Source of the DNA: Flavobacteriales bacterium | Lineage (GTDB): Bacteria; Bacteroidota; Bacteroidia; Flavobacteriales_D; Parvicellaceae | Direction: 5' to 3' | Length of the DNA: 40,032 nucleotides | Assembly (NCBI GenBank): GCA_020635565.1 | Contig: JACJZN010000012.1 | Coordinates: 1-40,032, forward strand | Shown: positions 18,586 through 26,969 of the stretch, in pieces | Numbering within the stretch: position 1 is the first letter of the stretch | Layout: each line of letters starts with the position of its first letter | The notes under the pieces: generated by a model | Told to the model about the DNA's origin: nothing | Seen by the model: the letters and a program-made list of their open reading frames with translations, nothing else | Database searches by the model: none | Translations under genes and position numbers: made by a program

Positions 18586-19234
18586 ATGAATTTTAGAGAG
18601 ATAGAAAATATTGAAAAACCTTTTGCTGCATCAAAAGAAACCACAACAAGTGGATTTCATCAAGAGATTATTGCCGATTATCTTGATAAAGTAAAACGAA
18701 AATCAGAAGCAAAAAGAAAATCCTTTTGTTTATTTCTATGAAGATGTAATTGCTAATTCACTTGCGTACAATTTTCAAACTGTTTTAGGAACACCTTACT
18801 ATAAAAAACGCTTCTGATGACGCTTTTGAGTTGCATAAATATTTGTGATGACTTTTACAGGTTATCCTCTTGGAGTGTAAATGGTTGGTTGCAAAATGCT
18901 TTAAAATTCATTGACAATATCGTTCTGCATTACATACAAGATAAAACTAAAAGAAATTCCTAAAAAATACGATGGTTTTTTGGTATCGAAAAATCACGAT
19001 ATATTCAACTTTCAGAAAAAAATAGGCGATATTTCTACGGCAGGTTATGAGTTGAAAGATTTATACGATTTGCGAAACGACCTTGAACACAGAACAATTA
19101 TTCACGCAGATGGTAGGCAAGAACTTGTACCACCCAAACGAAATAAAGTTAGACAGATAGTTGTAAAACTTTATCCTGATGTATTGAATAGAATTTTGAA
19201 AACTTATAAGGAAACAGATAGTGATAAATCGTAA
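18586..19234 (+). pseudogene. Cassette 3: HEPN-like protein, multiply frameshifted
   Basis: The frame has to be changed several times (near 18715, 18812, 18850 and 18945) to restore a protein of about 215 aa: FREIENIEKPFAASK..., NPFVYFYEDVIANSLAYNFQ, NASDDAFELHKYL, SVNGWLQNALKFID, KEIPKKYDGFLVSKNHDIFN, and finally LKDLYDLRNDLEHRTI. RNDLEH (19073-19090) fits the HEPN ribonuclease signature R-N-x3-H, placed at the start of a helix as in HEPN proteins. HEPN proteins are typically RNases in toxin-antitoxin and anti-phage systems. It overlaps the start of the ATPase gene by 14 bp (19221-19234), as in a translationally coupled operon. Family assignment rests mainly on this motif. Confidence 0.6.
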
Positions 19235-22200
19235 CGAAATATTAAATAACGCAAAGACAGAATCCGAATTATCAGACTTGAAGCAACACGCAGACAAGAT
19301 GATAAGAGGTTTTGAAAATTTCAACAACTATTCGTCAAATCGTGCCGTTTGGGAATTAGTTCAAAATGCTTGCGACTTGACAACAGAATGTGAAGTTATT
19401 TTAGACTACTCAAATGGTTTTTTTACATTTACCACAACGGAAAACCTTTACGACAAAGTCGTTTATTTCTTTTTAATAAAGCAAGTAAGCGGAAAATACG
19501 GAGAAGAATCAGACATTCAGAAGTTGGAAAATACGGAACAGGTTTTTTGACGACACATACATTCGGTCAAAAATTTTATCAATTCAATTCTTGAAGCAAA
19601 TAATACCTTTTTGAAATCAAAGACTTTTTAATTGACCGCAGCCCGAAAGAGTGGAAGCACTAAGCGAAAACATTAGAACTCAAAAAAGAAAATGTTTATC
19701 AGCTTATACAAGAAGGTGCAATTCTTACCAATCCTGAAATAAAACGACATTCAACTTTATACCTGAAACAGACCAAAAAAACTACATTTCAGAGTCAAGC
19801 AAAGATTTAGAAGATTATATTCCCATTGTTTTAACGATTAACGATAGGCTCAAAAAAGTTAAAATCGTTATAAACAATACCAAACTTCGTTTGAACAAAT
19901 TGAAAAAATAAAAGGTAGAAAATGATAAAGGAATAGAATTATACAAAACAACTATTTCGAAAAACGGGACAAAAATACTTTTATTCAATAATTGAAAGTG
20001 AAGACACAAATTGAAGTAATTCTTCCAATCAATGAAAAACCTTGAGTTGTTTCAGTTTTCAGAAAGAGTTGCCCTGACTATTTTTATATTATCCTTTAAT
20101 TGGTTCAGAAGATTTTGGATTAAACTTCATTATCAACTGCAACAATTTTTTACCAACTGAGCCAAGAGACGGAATACACTTACAGAGCAATAAAGACCAA
20201 AGTAAAAGAGCAAGAAGAAGCAAACCGAAAATAATAGAAAAGGCTTCGCAACTGATTTTTGAATTTCTAAAAAGTAACGTTTTTAAACGTTTCAAATCCA
20301 AGCTGTTATATGCTCAAATAAATTTTAAAAGAAATACTGACAACAACTTGTTGAATGAGTATTTCGAGACACTACAAAAACGTGGATAGAAGAATATAAA
20401 TTGTTACCCATTGTTGAAACCGCTGACGGTTTTAAGCCCGTTAATGAGGTTTGCTTTTTTGACGAGGAACTTTTAAACAACACAGAGTTTTTGAAGACAT
20501 TTATACTTTTTGATTTCTACTTTTTACAACAACATTCCGACAAAAGACAAAGTTGTTTTGTGGAGTAAGTTTGCAAGCGAATGGGCAAGCGAAAAAACTG
20601 ATTTTATTGGACATAGGATTTAGTTGAGAAGATATCAAAAGAGCATTTATCCAAGTTTGATAAAGATTGCTTAATCAATTACTATAAAAATCTAATCGCA
20701 GAAAGAAAAGATAAAACTATTTTTCAGAACATACTTTATTGCCAAATTTAGACGGAAAATTATGTTTTCTTTCCTTGCTTCTTACACCTCAAAATTTAAA
20801 CGAAACACTTATTGAGATTGGTAAATCTTTAATCCCCAATTCAATTGAACGACTAATTCATAAAAAGATTTTTGTTTCAATTTTCATTTTGAAAAATTCA
20901 ATAGAAAAGATTTTCAAATAGCGTTAAAACAAAATTGGATGAAATGCAGGCTTCAACTTGCATTTATTTTCCTGAAACGATTAATTCAGAAAATTACAAT
21001 ATTCAATCATTTGATAAAATTCAAAATATTGATTCCAACTTTTTGAAAACTTATTGAAGTATTGCAAGTTGAACAATAATGTGAATTCACAAAGCAAGCC
21101 TTCTTCATTAGTGAAAATAATTAGCAGGTATTATTCTTTTGACGACAATCTAATTCAATTATCTAAACTCGAAAACCAAGAAGATAATTTAGATATTCGC
21201 TCTTCAAGAAAGATTTTAGTTCAAATTTTTCTTCAACTTACTTCAATATAACAACGAAGATTGGGTAAAAGAAAACATTAAACTGTTACTTGAAATAGCA
21301 AAACTAAACGAGGATAGCTTGAAAGAAGTTTATTTGGCTTCAAAAATTTATCCCAACCAATTAAACCAACTAAAGGGCATAAGTGAACTAAAAAGAGATA
21401 TTGAAATAATTCCTGAAATTAAAGACCTTTACAATAAGGTTGCAAAAGATGAAATCAGAGAAGAATTGGCTTATAAAGAATTTAATGAATTTGTTCCGGA
21501 GGATAGATTTATAACAAGTAAATATCTAACTACGGCAATTGAAGACATATTCTTTGGTACAGACATTAATAACATTAATGAACATCCTTTCAAAGTTGAA
21601 ATACTTAACATCATAAAGTCCCTTAGAGAAAAAAAGTATGCAGAACTTTATCCAAGACTTGATGATAAAAAGGCAAATGTAATGTTGGAGGTTGTTACTG
21701 ATGAAAAAACACCAAAGACGATATTTTTTCAATTGTAACACTTGGTGAATCAGATTTAAAGAAACTCAGGTAAACTCGTACAGGAAGATAACTTTTCAGC
21801 GATTTTAAACGCTGCAACTATCTTACTACAACAGCAGAGAAAGCGGAAGCGGATTTTCATCATAAACACGAAATTGGGACATACATTGAAAGTTTAATCA
21901 GAGAAAATTATCTGACGAGTTAAAGGGCAGAATTTCATTTGGCGATAAAGAAACGGAAACCACTAATATACAGGGCGGACAAGACATCGTTATTTTCTTG
22001 ACGAAACCCCTGGTTTATTTCATTGAAGTAAAATCAAGATGGAATTCACAAAATTCCGTTTCTATGAGTAAACTGCAATTACAAAGAGCTGAAGAAGAAA
22101 ATAATCGTTATGCTTTATGTGTTTAGACATTACACGTTATACAGGCGAAAACGATAGATACAAACTTTCAACAGATGAAATTTTACCACTGACAAAATTT

Positions 22201-22384
22201 GTGACAAACATCGGTGACATTATAAAACCACTAATTGAAGACAACTTAGAAGCAGAAAAACAACAAGAAAAATCAATACACCTGATAGATTACCGAGGCA
22301 TCATTCCTGCAAGACATTATTCAAAGTGGCAACGACTTTGACAAGTTTATTGATTTGCTTTTTACAAACAATCAAAACTGCTGA
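19221..22384 (+). pseudogene. Cassette 3: GHKL (sacsin/MORC-like) ATPase with C-terminal NOV/DUF3883-like nuclease domain, multiply frameshifted
   Basis: Reassembling frames gives about 1050 aa. The N-terminus holds a GHKL ATPase: N box ELVQNACD (19353-19376), a substrate loop HNGKPF after one restored C, and G box GKYGTGFLTTHTFGQKF (from 19526). The middle is a long helical region. The C-terminus resembles the NOV_C/DUF3883 PD-(D/E)xK-like domain: GGQDIVIF then VYFIEVKSRW, with IEVKS at 22022-22036. Single-base length changes are frequent, for example CCC to CC near 19432, TTTT to TTT near 19450 and CC to C near 19519. Such large ATPase-nuclease proteins are common in defence islands. If the indels are real the gene is dead; if they are assembly errors it is intact. 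Confidence 0.72.
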
Positions 22385-22574
22385 CACTGTAAACGTATGA
22401 CAATGACTGGTTTGATACGACACGAAAAAGAACAACGAACCGCCAACAGGCGTTTGGCTCAATGGCGGGTGACGTGGTTAATTGAACATTCTACCTCGCA
22501 TCAACTTTTGTGGTGTATTGAAAGTTTTGTACTCCGAAATCCGCCACTGCGCCAAGCGCCAAACCGTTAGCTGT
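22348..22574 (+). repeat. Direct repeat copy 1 (3' end of ATPase gene plus attC site 3)
   Basis: A 227-bp stretch from TATTGATTTGCTTTTT through GTTAGCTGT, repeated at 23764-23989. The two copies are identical by eye except for one T in a homopolymer (T5 against T4). The repeat spans the last 12 or so codons of the upstream gene and the whole attC. Confidence 0.9.
22439..22574 (+). other. attC site 3 (end of cassette 3)
   Basis: 5' arm ACCGCCAAC (22439-22447) is the exact complement of the cassette 3 start GTTGGCGGT (16660-16668), 5.8 kb upstream, which argues that the whole reverse transcriptase/HEPN/ATPase block is one cassette. Arms GGCGTTTGGCTCAATGGCGGG / CCGCCACTGCGCCAAGCGCC; crossover GTTAGCTGT at 22566. 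Confidence 0.85.
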
Positions 22575-22603
22575 CAGGCAAGAACGACACCCAAAAAAAA
22601 ACA

Positions 22604-23815
22604 ATGCTTCAAAATTTATAGACAATAAGAAACTTGGTGGTATAAATTGCTGTATTTGGAAAGACAGGAAACTGATATTTCAAAGAAAGCTATGGCTACA
22701 AGAATTTGGACACGAAAGAGCTATTGACCAACGATGCCATTTTAGAATTTCTTCAATGACAAAACCAATTACTTCTGTTATTGCGATGATGTTATATGAA
22801 GAAAGTAAAAAACTCAAATTATCAGACCCAATAACAAAGTGGTTTCCTCAATTTGCAAATATGAGAAAGTCCTCTCAAATCAGTTAGTAGATTATAATGA
22901 TGCAAAACAACAGATTACCATACTTGATTTACTTACTCAAAAGAGCAGGATTTACTTATAGCGAATTTCAACATGGAAAACTAAAACAAGATTACCAAGT
23001 TTTAGGTGGCGACATTGATACTGAACTTACTAATGAACAATGGGTAACAGAGCTTTCAAAATTGCCTTTATTAAATCAACCGGGTGAGTTGGTTTAATTA
23101 TGGCAGGTCAACTGATTTATTAGGAATTCTCATCTCAACAATAGAAGGCAAACCATTGGGAAAAAGTAATGGAAGAAAAAATTATTTAATCCATTGGGAA
23201 TGTCGGACACCTTTTTGATGTTCCTGAAAACAAGAAAACAAGATGTGTTTCTAATTTTGGTTTTGACAATCAAAGGTAAATTGACAACTCTTGAAACTGT
23301 ACCACTAAATATAAGCTTTAAAAGAACGACCAAAAATATGGAATATCAATCAGGTGGACAAGGACTTTGGTCAACAATGGATGACTATTTAAAATTTGCT
23401 AAAATTTTTGTAGATAATGGAAGCTCTAATGGAATTAAAATTTTGAAAAAAAAACTGTTGAATTAATGTACCTCAAATCATCATTTGACAACACTTCAAA
23501 GAGAGCATTCAAGACTAATGAGTTCAACAATTTTCAAAAGTAATTTTGGCTTTGGCTTGGGTTTATCAACCGTATTAAACGAAAATACTTTTTGCTTCAA
23601 TTCCTTGTGGTTCAATTGGTTCAGATCAGTTAGTTGGGCAGGTGCTTATGGTTGGTTGGTGGACAGCCGACCCAGTAAGGAAAACTATTTCAATTTTTAT
23701 GACACATAATATGACAACACTCGAACAACTTGGACAAGGAATAGGGTTTGAATTATATGAAGCTATTGATTTGCTTTTACAAACAATCAAAACTGCTGAC
23801 ACTGTAAACGTATGA
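22604..23815 (+). pseudogene. Cassette 4: second serine hydrolase of the beta-lactamase family, multiply frameshifted
   Basis: Restored over several frames: LGGINCCIWKDRKLIFQRKL, then FRISSMTKPITSVIAMMLYE with catalytic S-x-x-K as SMTK (22753-22764), DLLTHKSGFTYSEF (one indel), PGE-WFNYGRSTDLLGILIS (an extra T near 23092), FNPLGMSDTFFDVPENKKTR, GGQGLWSTMDDYLKFAKIF, FGFGLGLSTVLNE and WWTADPVRKTISIFMTHN. This is a PF00144 serine hydrolase of about 400 aa without an obvious signal peptide, more like cytosolic or esterase-type members than the cassette 1 protein. The last dozen codons lie within the 226-bp direct repeat and so may be borrowed from cassette 3. Breaks are again largely homopolymeric. 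Confidence 0.78.
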
Positions 23816-23989
23816 CAATGACTGGTTTGATACGACACGAAAAAGAACAACGAACCGCCAACAGGCGTTTGGCTCAATGGCGGGTGACGTGGTTAATTGA
23901 ACATTCTACCTCGCATCAACTTTTGTGGTGTATTGAAAGTTTTGTACTCCGAAATCCGCCACTGCGCCAAGCGCCAAACCGTTAGCTGT
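23764..23989 (+). repeat. Direct repeat copy 2 (3' end of serine hydrolase gene plus attC site 4)
   Basis: 226 bp, the same as 22348-22574 apart from one missing T. It brings an attC whose 5' arm does not match the start of the cassette it closes. Confidence 0.9.
23854..23989 (+). other. attC site 4 (end of cassette 4; 5' arm mismatched)
   Basis: Sequence identical to attC site 3. Its 5' arm ACCGCCAAC should be complementary to the cassette 4 start, but that start is GTTAGCTGTCAGG (22566), so only the core GTT/AAC pairs. The arm instead fits the start of cassette 3. Crossover GTTAGCTGT at 23981. Confidence 0.8.
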
Positions 23990-24019
23990 AACCTTACTTA
24001 CACGACACAAAAGAAAATT

Positions 24020-24682
24020 ATGGGACTATTTGACTTTTTTAAAAAAGACCATTCTGAAGAGTTAAACCTCTCTGAAAAATTGGAGAAGATAGGATACTTT
24101 GACTTAATAAAAGATATTGAAAAGAAAAAATACATTAAAGAAAAGATTGATTTTGACTTTGAGGACGACTCAAATCAATATATTGGCAAAGGCTGGCTAA
24201 CATTTCCGAATGACTACTATATTTCTAGTGTTTATAACTTGACAGAATATAAAAACGGTTCACCAACCTCTGACTTTAGAGCATTTGAAGTTTGGGCAAG
24301 TAGTTTAGTTCGTGGAGAATTTTTAGATTATTTAAAATCAGCGAAAGTTGTATTTGAAAGAAACAATATCAGACTCGAATATAAGGACGAAACCTTTGAC
24401 GAAAACACTAAAGAAAGAATACATCACAAAGTAACTGTTAACGAAAAAGAATACATAATTTTTTCAGGACAAGTTTCAAGAGACAATATCGGACTGATAA
24501 TGAAAAAATACCTTGATTCTTTTCGAAACATATTAAATGACGTGATTAAAAGGCAATCAAAAGATTCTAAAGTCATACTTGTGACACAACCAGAATGCGT
24601 AATGTTTGTTCTCCTAAAACAAAACATACTAGAAGATTTTAAGAAAATCGTTAAGCAAACAAAAAATAAAATTGAAGAATAA
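24020..24682 (+). CDS. Cassette 5: unknown 220-aa soluble protein
   Basis: Intact and not recognised. The ATG at 24020 is chosen because the open frame upstream (back to 23897) runs through attC sequence. The protein starts GLFDFFKKDHSEELN, has no signal peptide or membrane helix, and is rich in Lys, Asp and Glu. Aromatic and strand-like stretches (YIGKGWLTFPNDYYISSVYN, DFRAFEVWASSLVRGEF) precede a charged helical C-terminus. GLFDFFKK-type N-termini are common in small orphan proteins of mobile DNA. It is the only gene of its cassette, oriented toward attC site 5. Confidence 0.75.
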   Translation: MGLFDFFKKDHSEELNLSEKLEKIGYFDLIKDIEKKKYIKEKIDFDFEDDSNQYIGKGWLTFPNDYYISSVYNLTEYKNGSPTSDFRAFEVWASSLVRGEFLDYLKSAKVVFERNNIRLEYKDETFDENTKERIHHKVTVNEKEYIIFSGQVSRDNIGLIMKKYLDSFRNILNDVIKRQSKDSKVILVTQPECVMFVLLKQNILEDFKKIVKQTKNKIEE

Positions 24683-24687
24683 ACGGC

Positions 24688-24823
24688 TACAGCTAACACG
24701 GGTTTTGCGTCAGGCGGGGTGACGTACAAACTTGGAGCTTTGTGCTTCTATTCAAGTGCAGTGCTGGTTGACAGTTTTGTGCTCCTAAACCCGCCCGAAC
24801 GCAAAGCCCGAAAACGTTATGCC
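24688..24823 (+). other. attC site 5 (end of cassette 5)
   Basis: 5' arm TACAGCTAAC (24688-24697) is the exact complement of the cassette 5 start GTTAGCTGTA (23981-23990). Arms GGGTTTTGCG ... GGCGGG pair with CCCGCC ... CGCAAAGCCC; crossover GTTATGCC at 24816. The loop again contains TTGACAGTTTTGTGCTCC although the arms differ from sites 2-4. Confidence 0.87.
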
Positions 24824-24863
24824 TCATTATGAACCTACATAGAACTAAGAATTTATTGCAATT

Positions 24864-25327
24864 ATGAAGCTGAAAATAGTAGTTTGTATAGTATTTACTC
24901 TTGTGTTGACTTGTAAGGCATTTTCACAAATACCTCGAAACAGTGTGTATTTTGAATTAATGGGACCGGCAGTTACTATGTCATTGAACTATGAAAGGTA
25001 TTTTATTGCAGGGGAGAAAAGCCATTTTGGAGCAAACTTTGGGTTAGGCTTAATTGGAGAATCAAATAGTGCTAATAGACCATTTATCCCTTTGACATTA
25101 ACCTATAACCTGGGTGCTAACAAAAGTTTTTTTGAATCAGGAATTGGATATACATACAGCACCACTCAACAAGTAGGAGCCGCACATTTTGTTTTGGGCT
25201 ATAAAAGAATGGTGAAAACAGATTAATGTTCAAATTTCGTTTTACTCCATTTTTAGTCCAAGGTGGCGGACAAGGATATGAATTCAGACCTTGGATTGGT
25301 TTGGCTGTTTTAGGTTACTCGTTTTAA
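24864..25327 (+). pseudogene. Cassette 6: small outer-membrane beta-barrel protein, single frameshift
   Basis: Signal peptide (LKIVVCIVFTLVLTCKAFSQ), then amphipathic strands typical of small Bacteroidota outer-membrane barrels (VYFELMGPAVTMSLNYERYF, FFESGIGYTYS). Frame 1 stops at 25226, but one extra A in AGAATGG near 25208 would continue as GYKRNGENRLMFKFRFTPFL and end in GLAVLGYSF (TAA 25325-25327). The terminal Phe is expected for a barrel protein. Restored length is about 154 aa. Function unknown; it precedes a lipoprotein in the same cassette. Confidence 0.7.
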
Positions 25328-25333
25328 AAAATT

Positions 25334-25807
25334 ATGATTATGAAAAAATATACAGTTTTGCTACTTTCCCTTACTTTCTTAGTTGCATCTTGCAAAAAAG
25401 AGAAATTGGAAGGCGATTTAGAAGTGTTAAGAGGGAAATACAAATGGGTTGGATACAATGCCCGAAATTGTACGTTGTGTCCACTTCATTACTATGATGC
25501 ATCTAATCAATCATTTAGCGCAGATATTGAATTTGATAATAGTGGTGAAATTAGTTTCTATATTGATGGACAACTATATCTGAAAAAGAGATTTAAGATT
25601 ACTAAGAAAAATCCGAACGGGTTAGGAGGTTGGGAAATTGAAATTAGAGTGGATGTGCCAAAATCAAAATTGGACATCAATGACAATCTTTCTTTAAGTA
25701 CCGTTGGAGATACGCTATATCTTGACAAATATCCGCTACCGGGTTACCCTGAAGCGGGATTAATGGCAGGTACTGTCATTAGTGGTAATATTCTGATAAG
25801 ACAATAG
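25334..25807 (+). CDS. Cassette 6: lipoprotein of unknown function
   Basis: A 157-aa protein with a lipoprotein signal (KKYTVLLLSLTFLVASC, Cys about 20) followed by KKEKLEGD. The mature part has a C-x-x-C pair (NCTLCPLHYYDAS) and beta-rich segments (SADIEFDNSGEISFYIDGQL, GDTLYLDKYPL). It resembles small Bacteroidota lipoproteins with a lipocalin-like or jelly-roll look, but I recognise no family. It starts 7 bp after the restored barrel gene and ends 33 bp before attC site 6. The start could be ATG 25334 or 25340. Confidence 0.75.
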   Translation: MIMKKYTVLLLSLTFLVASCKKEKLEGDLEVLRGKYKWVGYNARNCTLCPLHYYDASNQSFSADIEFDNSGEISFYIDGQLYLKKRFKITKKNPNGLGGWEIEIRVDVPKSKLDINDNLSLSTVGDTLYLDKYPLPGYPEAGLMAGTVISGNILIRQ

Positions 25808-25839
25808 TAGTTGGAAACAGGTCTGACCAAGAATAACGA

Positions 25840-25979
25840 AGGCATAACATCACCTATACGCAAGCAGGGGTTTCGTGCTTCGTATGACAGTTTTTCGTAA
25901 ATTTGAACTGTTCGGCTTCGTAGCAAGTTTAGTGGTAAAAAGCCCCGCCCGAACGCAAAGCCGCAAAACGTTAGGCTTC
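25840..25979 (+). other. attC site 6 (end of cassette 6)
   Basis: 5' arm AGGCATAAC (25840-25848) is the exact complement of the cassette 6 start GTTATGCCT (24816-24824). The 3' half (CCCGCCCGAACGCAAAGCC ... AACGTTAGGC) matches site 5, but the 5' half is different and carries its own hairpin (ATACG-AAGCA/TGCTTCGTAT), so the site looks mosaic. Crossover GTTAGGC at 25970, the best match of all to GTTRRRY. Confidence 0.75.
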
Positions 25980-25992
25980 ATAACGCTTTTGG

Positions 25993-26514
25993 ATGAAATT
26001 ATATATAACCATATTGTTTTTATTAGCTATGCTCTTCATTGAATGTAGCACTACCGAACGCGAGGAGAACTTCACCAATACAGACAATTTAGTTTCTAAA
26101 CCCAATAAATTATCACCAATTGGAGAGTGCAATTGGGTTAGACTTCCAGAATGGAATGACAGTGAAGCAATTCACGTTAAGGAAAAATGCCACAATGAAG
26201 GTAATTTAATTGGCAAATGGCTTTTAAAACATAAGGATTCAGATCAATGGAGATTTGAAATTTACAATTTAAACAATGATTATTTTGGATTGTATGAAGA
26301 CGAAAATGGACAAATTGCCTACGATTGTCTCTATATTGGAATGCCTATAATAAGTGGAAAACAAGAACCAACTGATGATAATTTTCAAGTATTCTCAATT
26401 AAACATGCACATTTCTATGAATATTATTCAATTGATACTTCCGGTATTTTATATAGAAGTGATTTACATGGAAGAGTTGGAAATATCACAGGATTTGAAA
26501 AAATATCATACTAA
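25993..26514 (+). CDS. Cassette 7: putative lipoprotein of unknown function
   Basis: An intact 173-aa protein beginning 23 bp after the last crossover. The N-terminus KLYITILFLLAMLFIECS looks like a lipoprotein signal with Cys18, though Glu before the Cys is unusual for a lipobox. The rest is soluble with a Trp/Tyr-rich core (GKWLLKHKDSDQWRFEIYN, YFGLYEDENGQIAYDCLYIG). Not assignable to a family by eye. No good attC follows; only short CTAAC matches at 26511-26515 and 26545-26549. Confidence 0.7.
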   Translation: MKLYITILFLLAMLFIECSTTEREENFTNTDNLVSKPNKLSPIGECNWVRLPEWNDSEAIHVKEKCHNEGNLIGKWLLKHKDSDQWRFEIYNLNNDYFGLYEDENGQIAYDCLYIGMPIISGKQEPTDDNFQVFSIKHAHFYEYYSIDTSGILYRSDLHGRVGNITGFEKISY

Positions 26515-26612
26515 CGTAGCCTGATAATTAACTGAGCTAAATACCTAACCCAACCCATTTCCTTATTTTAGTCAAAACACTAACCACCCAACCTGCCTTT
26601 CCAACCCAACCC

Positions 26613-26930
26613 ATGAGATCAGTCTTAGTTATTTTATTTCTTATCATTTTGAACTCCTTGATCGGTCAGCAGGATTACAAGAGTTTTAGAGATTCATGCC
26701 TAAAAAAGGAAACAGATCCGGGAGCATTCATAACAGTAGACCAACTTCAAATCATTTGCAAAAAACATCGATTTAAGTTCAACGAATTAGATTATGCATT
26801 CACAGAAGAAGGCTTTTATGCCATCTACAGGAGAGCTTATGTCTTCAATAGTTCTTGCACCATAGATCATTTTATTGACCTAACCACAGGAGAAGTGATT
26901 AGAAGAGGAAGAATTTGTAGAACGTTTTAG
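26613..26930 (+). CDS. Small secreted protein of unknown function
   Basis: A 105-aa protein with a signal peptide (RSVLVILFLIILNSLIGQQ). The mature part contains three Cys and ends GEVIRRGRICRTF. Not recognised. It lies just to the right of the cassette array, intact, and has no attC-like site of its own, so I place it in the chromosomal backbone. The next small gene follows at 39 bp. Confidence 0.6.
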   Translation: MRSVLVILFLIILNSLIGQQDYKSFRDSCLKKETDPGAFITVDQLQIICKKHRFKFNELDYAFTEEGFYAIYRRAYVFNSSCTIDHFIDLTTGEVIRRGRICRTF

Positions 26931-26969
26931 TTAGAATAGGCTTAATTTTACACAATAAAAATTTCTTCA

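Larger units (their letters stand above)
14294..26520 (+). mobile_element. Integron gene-cassette array without integrase (CALIN), seven cassettes
   Basis: Six palindromic attC-like sites, each ending in GTT(A/G), divide this stretch into cassettes beginning at 14294, 15501, 16660, 22566, 23981, 24816 and 25970. All supported genes read on the + strand toward the attC. The first bases of a cassette pair with the 5' arm of its own attC, as expected for G^TT crossover: GTTAGCAAAT with ATTTGCTAAC (10 nt), GTTATAGCCT with AGGCTATAAC (10), GTTGGCGGT with ACCGCCAAC (9), GTTAGCTGTA with TACAGCTAAC (10), GTTATGCCT with AGGCATAAC (9). Cassette 4 (22566) breaks the rule and cassette 7 lacks a clear attC. 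No IntI tyrosine recombinase is present in the window; bioA lies upstream and ordinary genes downstream. The pairing rule makes an integron origin much more likely than generic repeats. Confidence 0.85.

Noticed and set aside
23897..24020. An open frame runs from the attC loop straight into the cassette 5 gene (a 41-residue N-terminal extension); the same attC peptide also opens at 16576
   Set aside because: The extension encodes only attC palindrome sequence and the gene has a good ATG at 24020; the matching peptide at 16576 leads nowhere. The repeat of the peptide reflects the repeat of the DNA.
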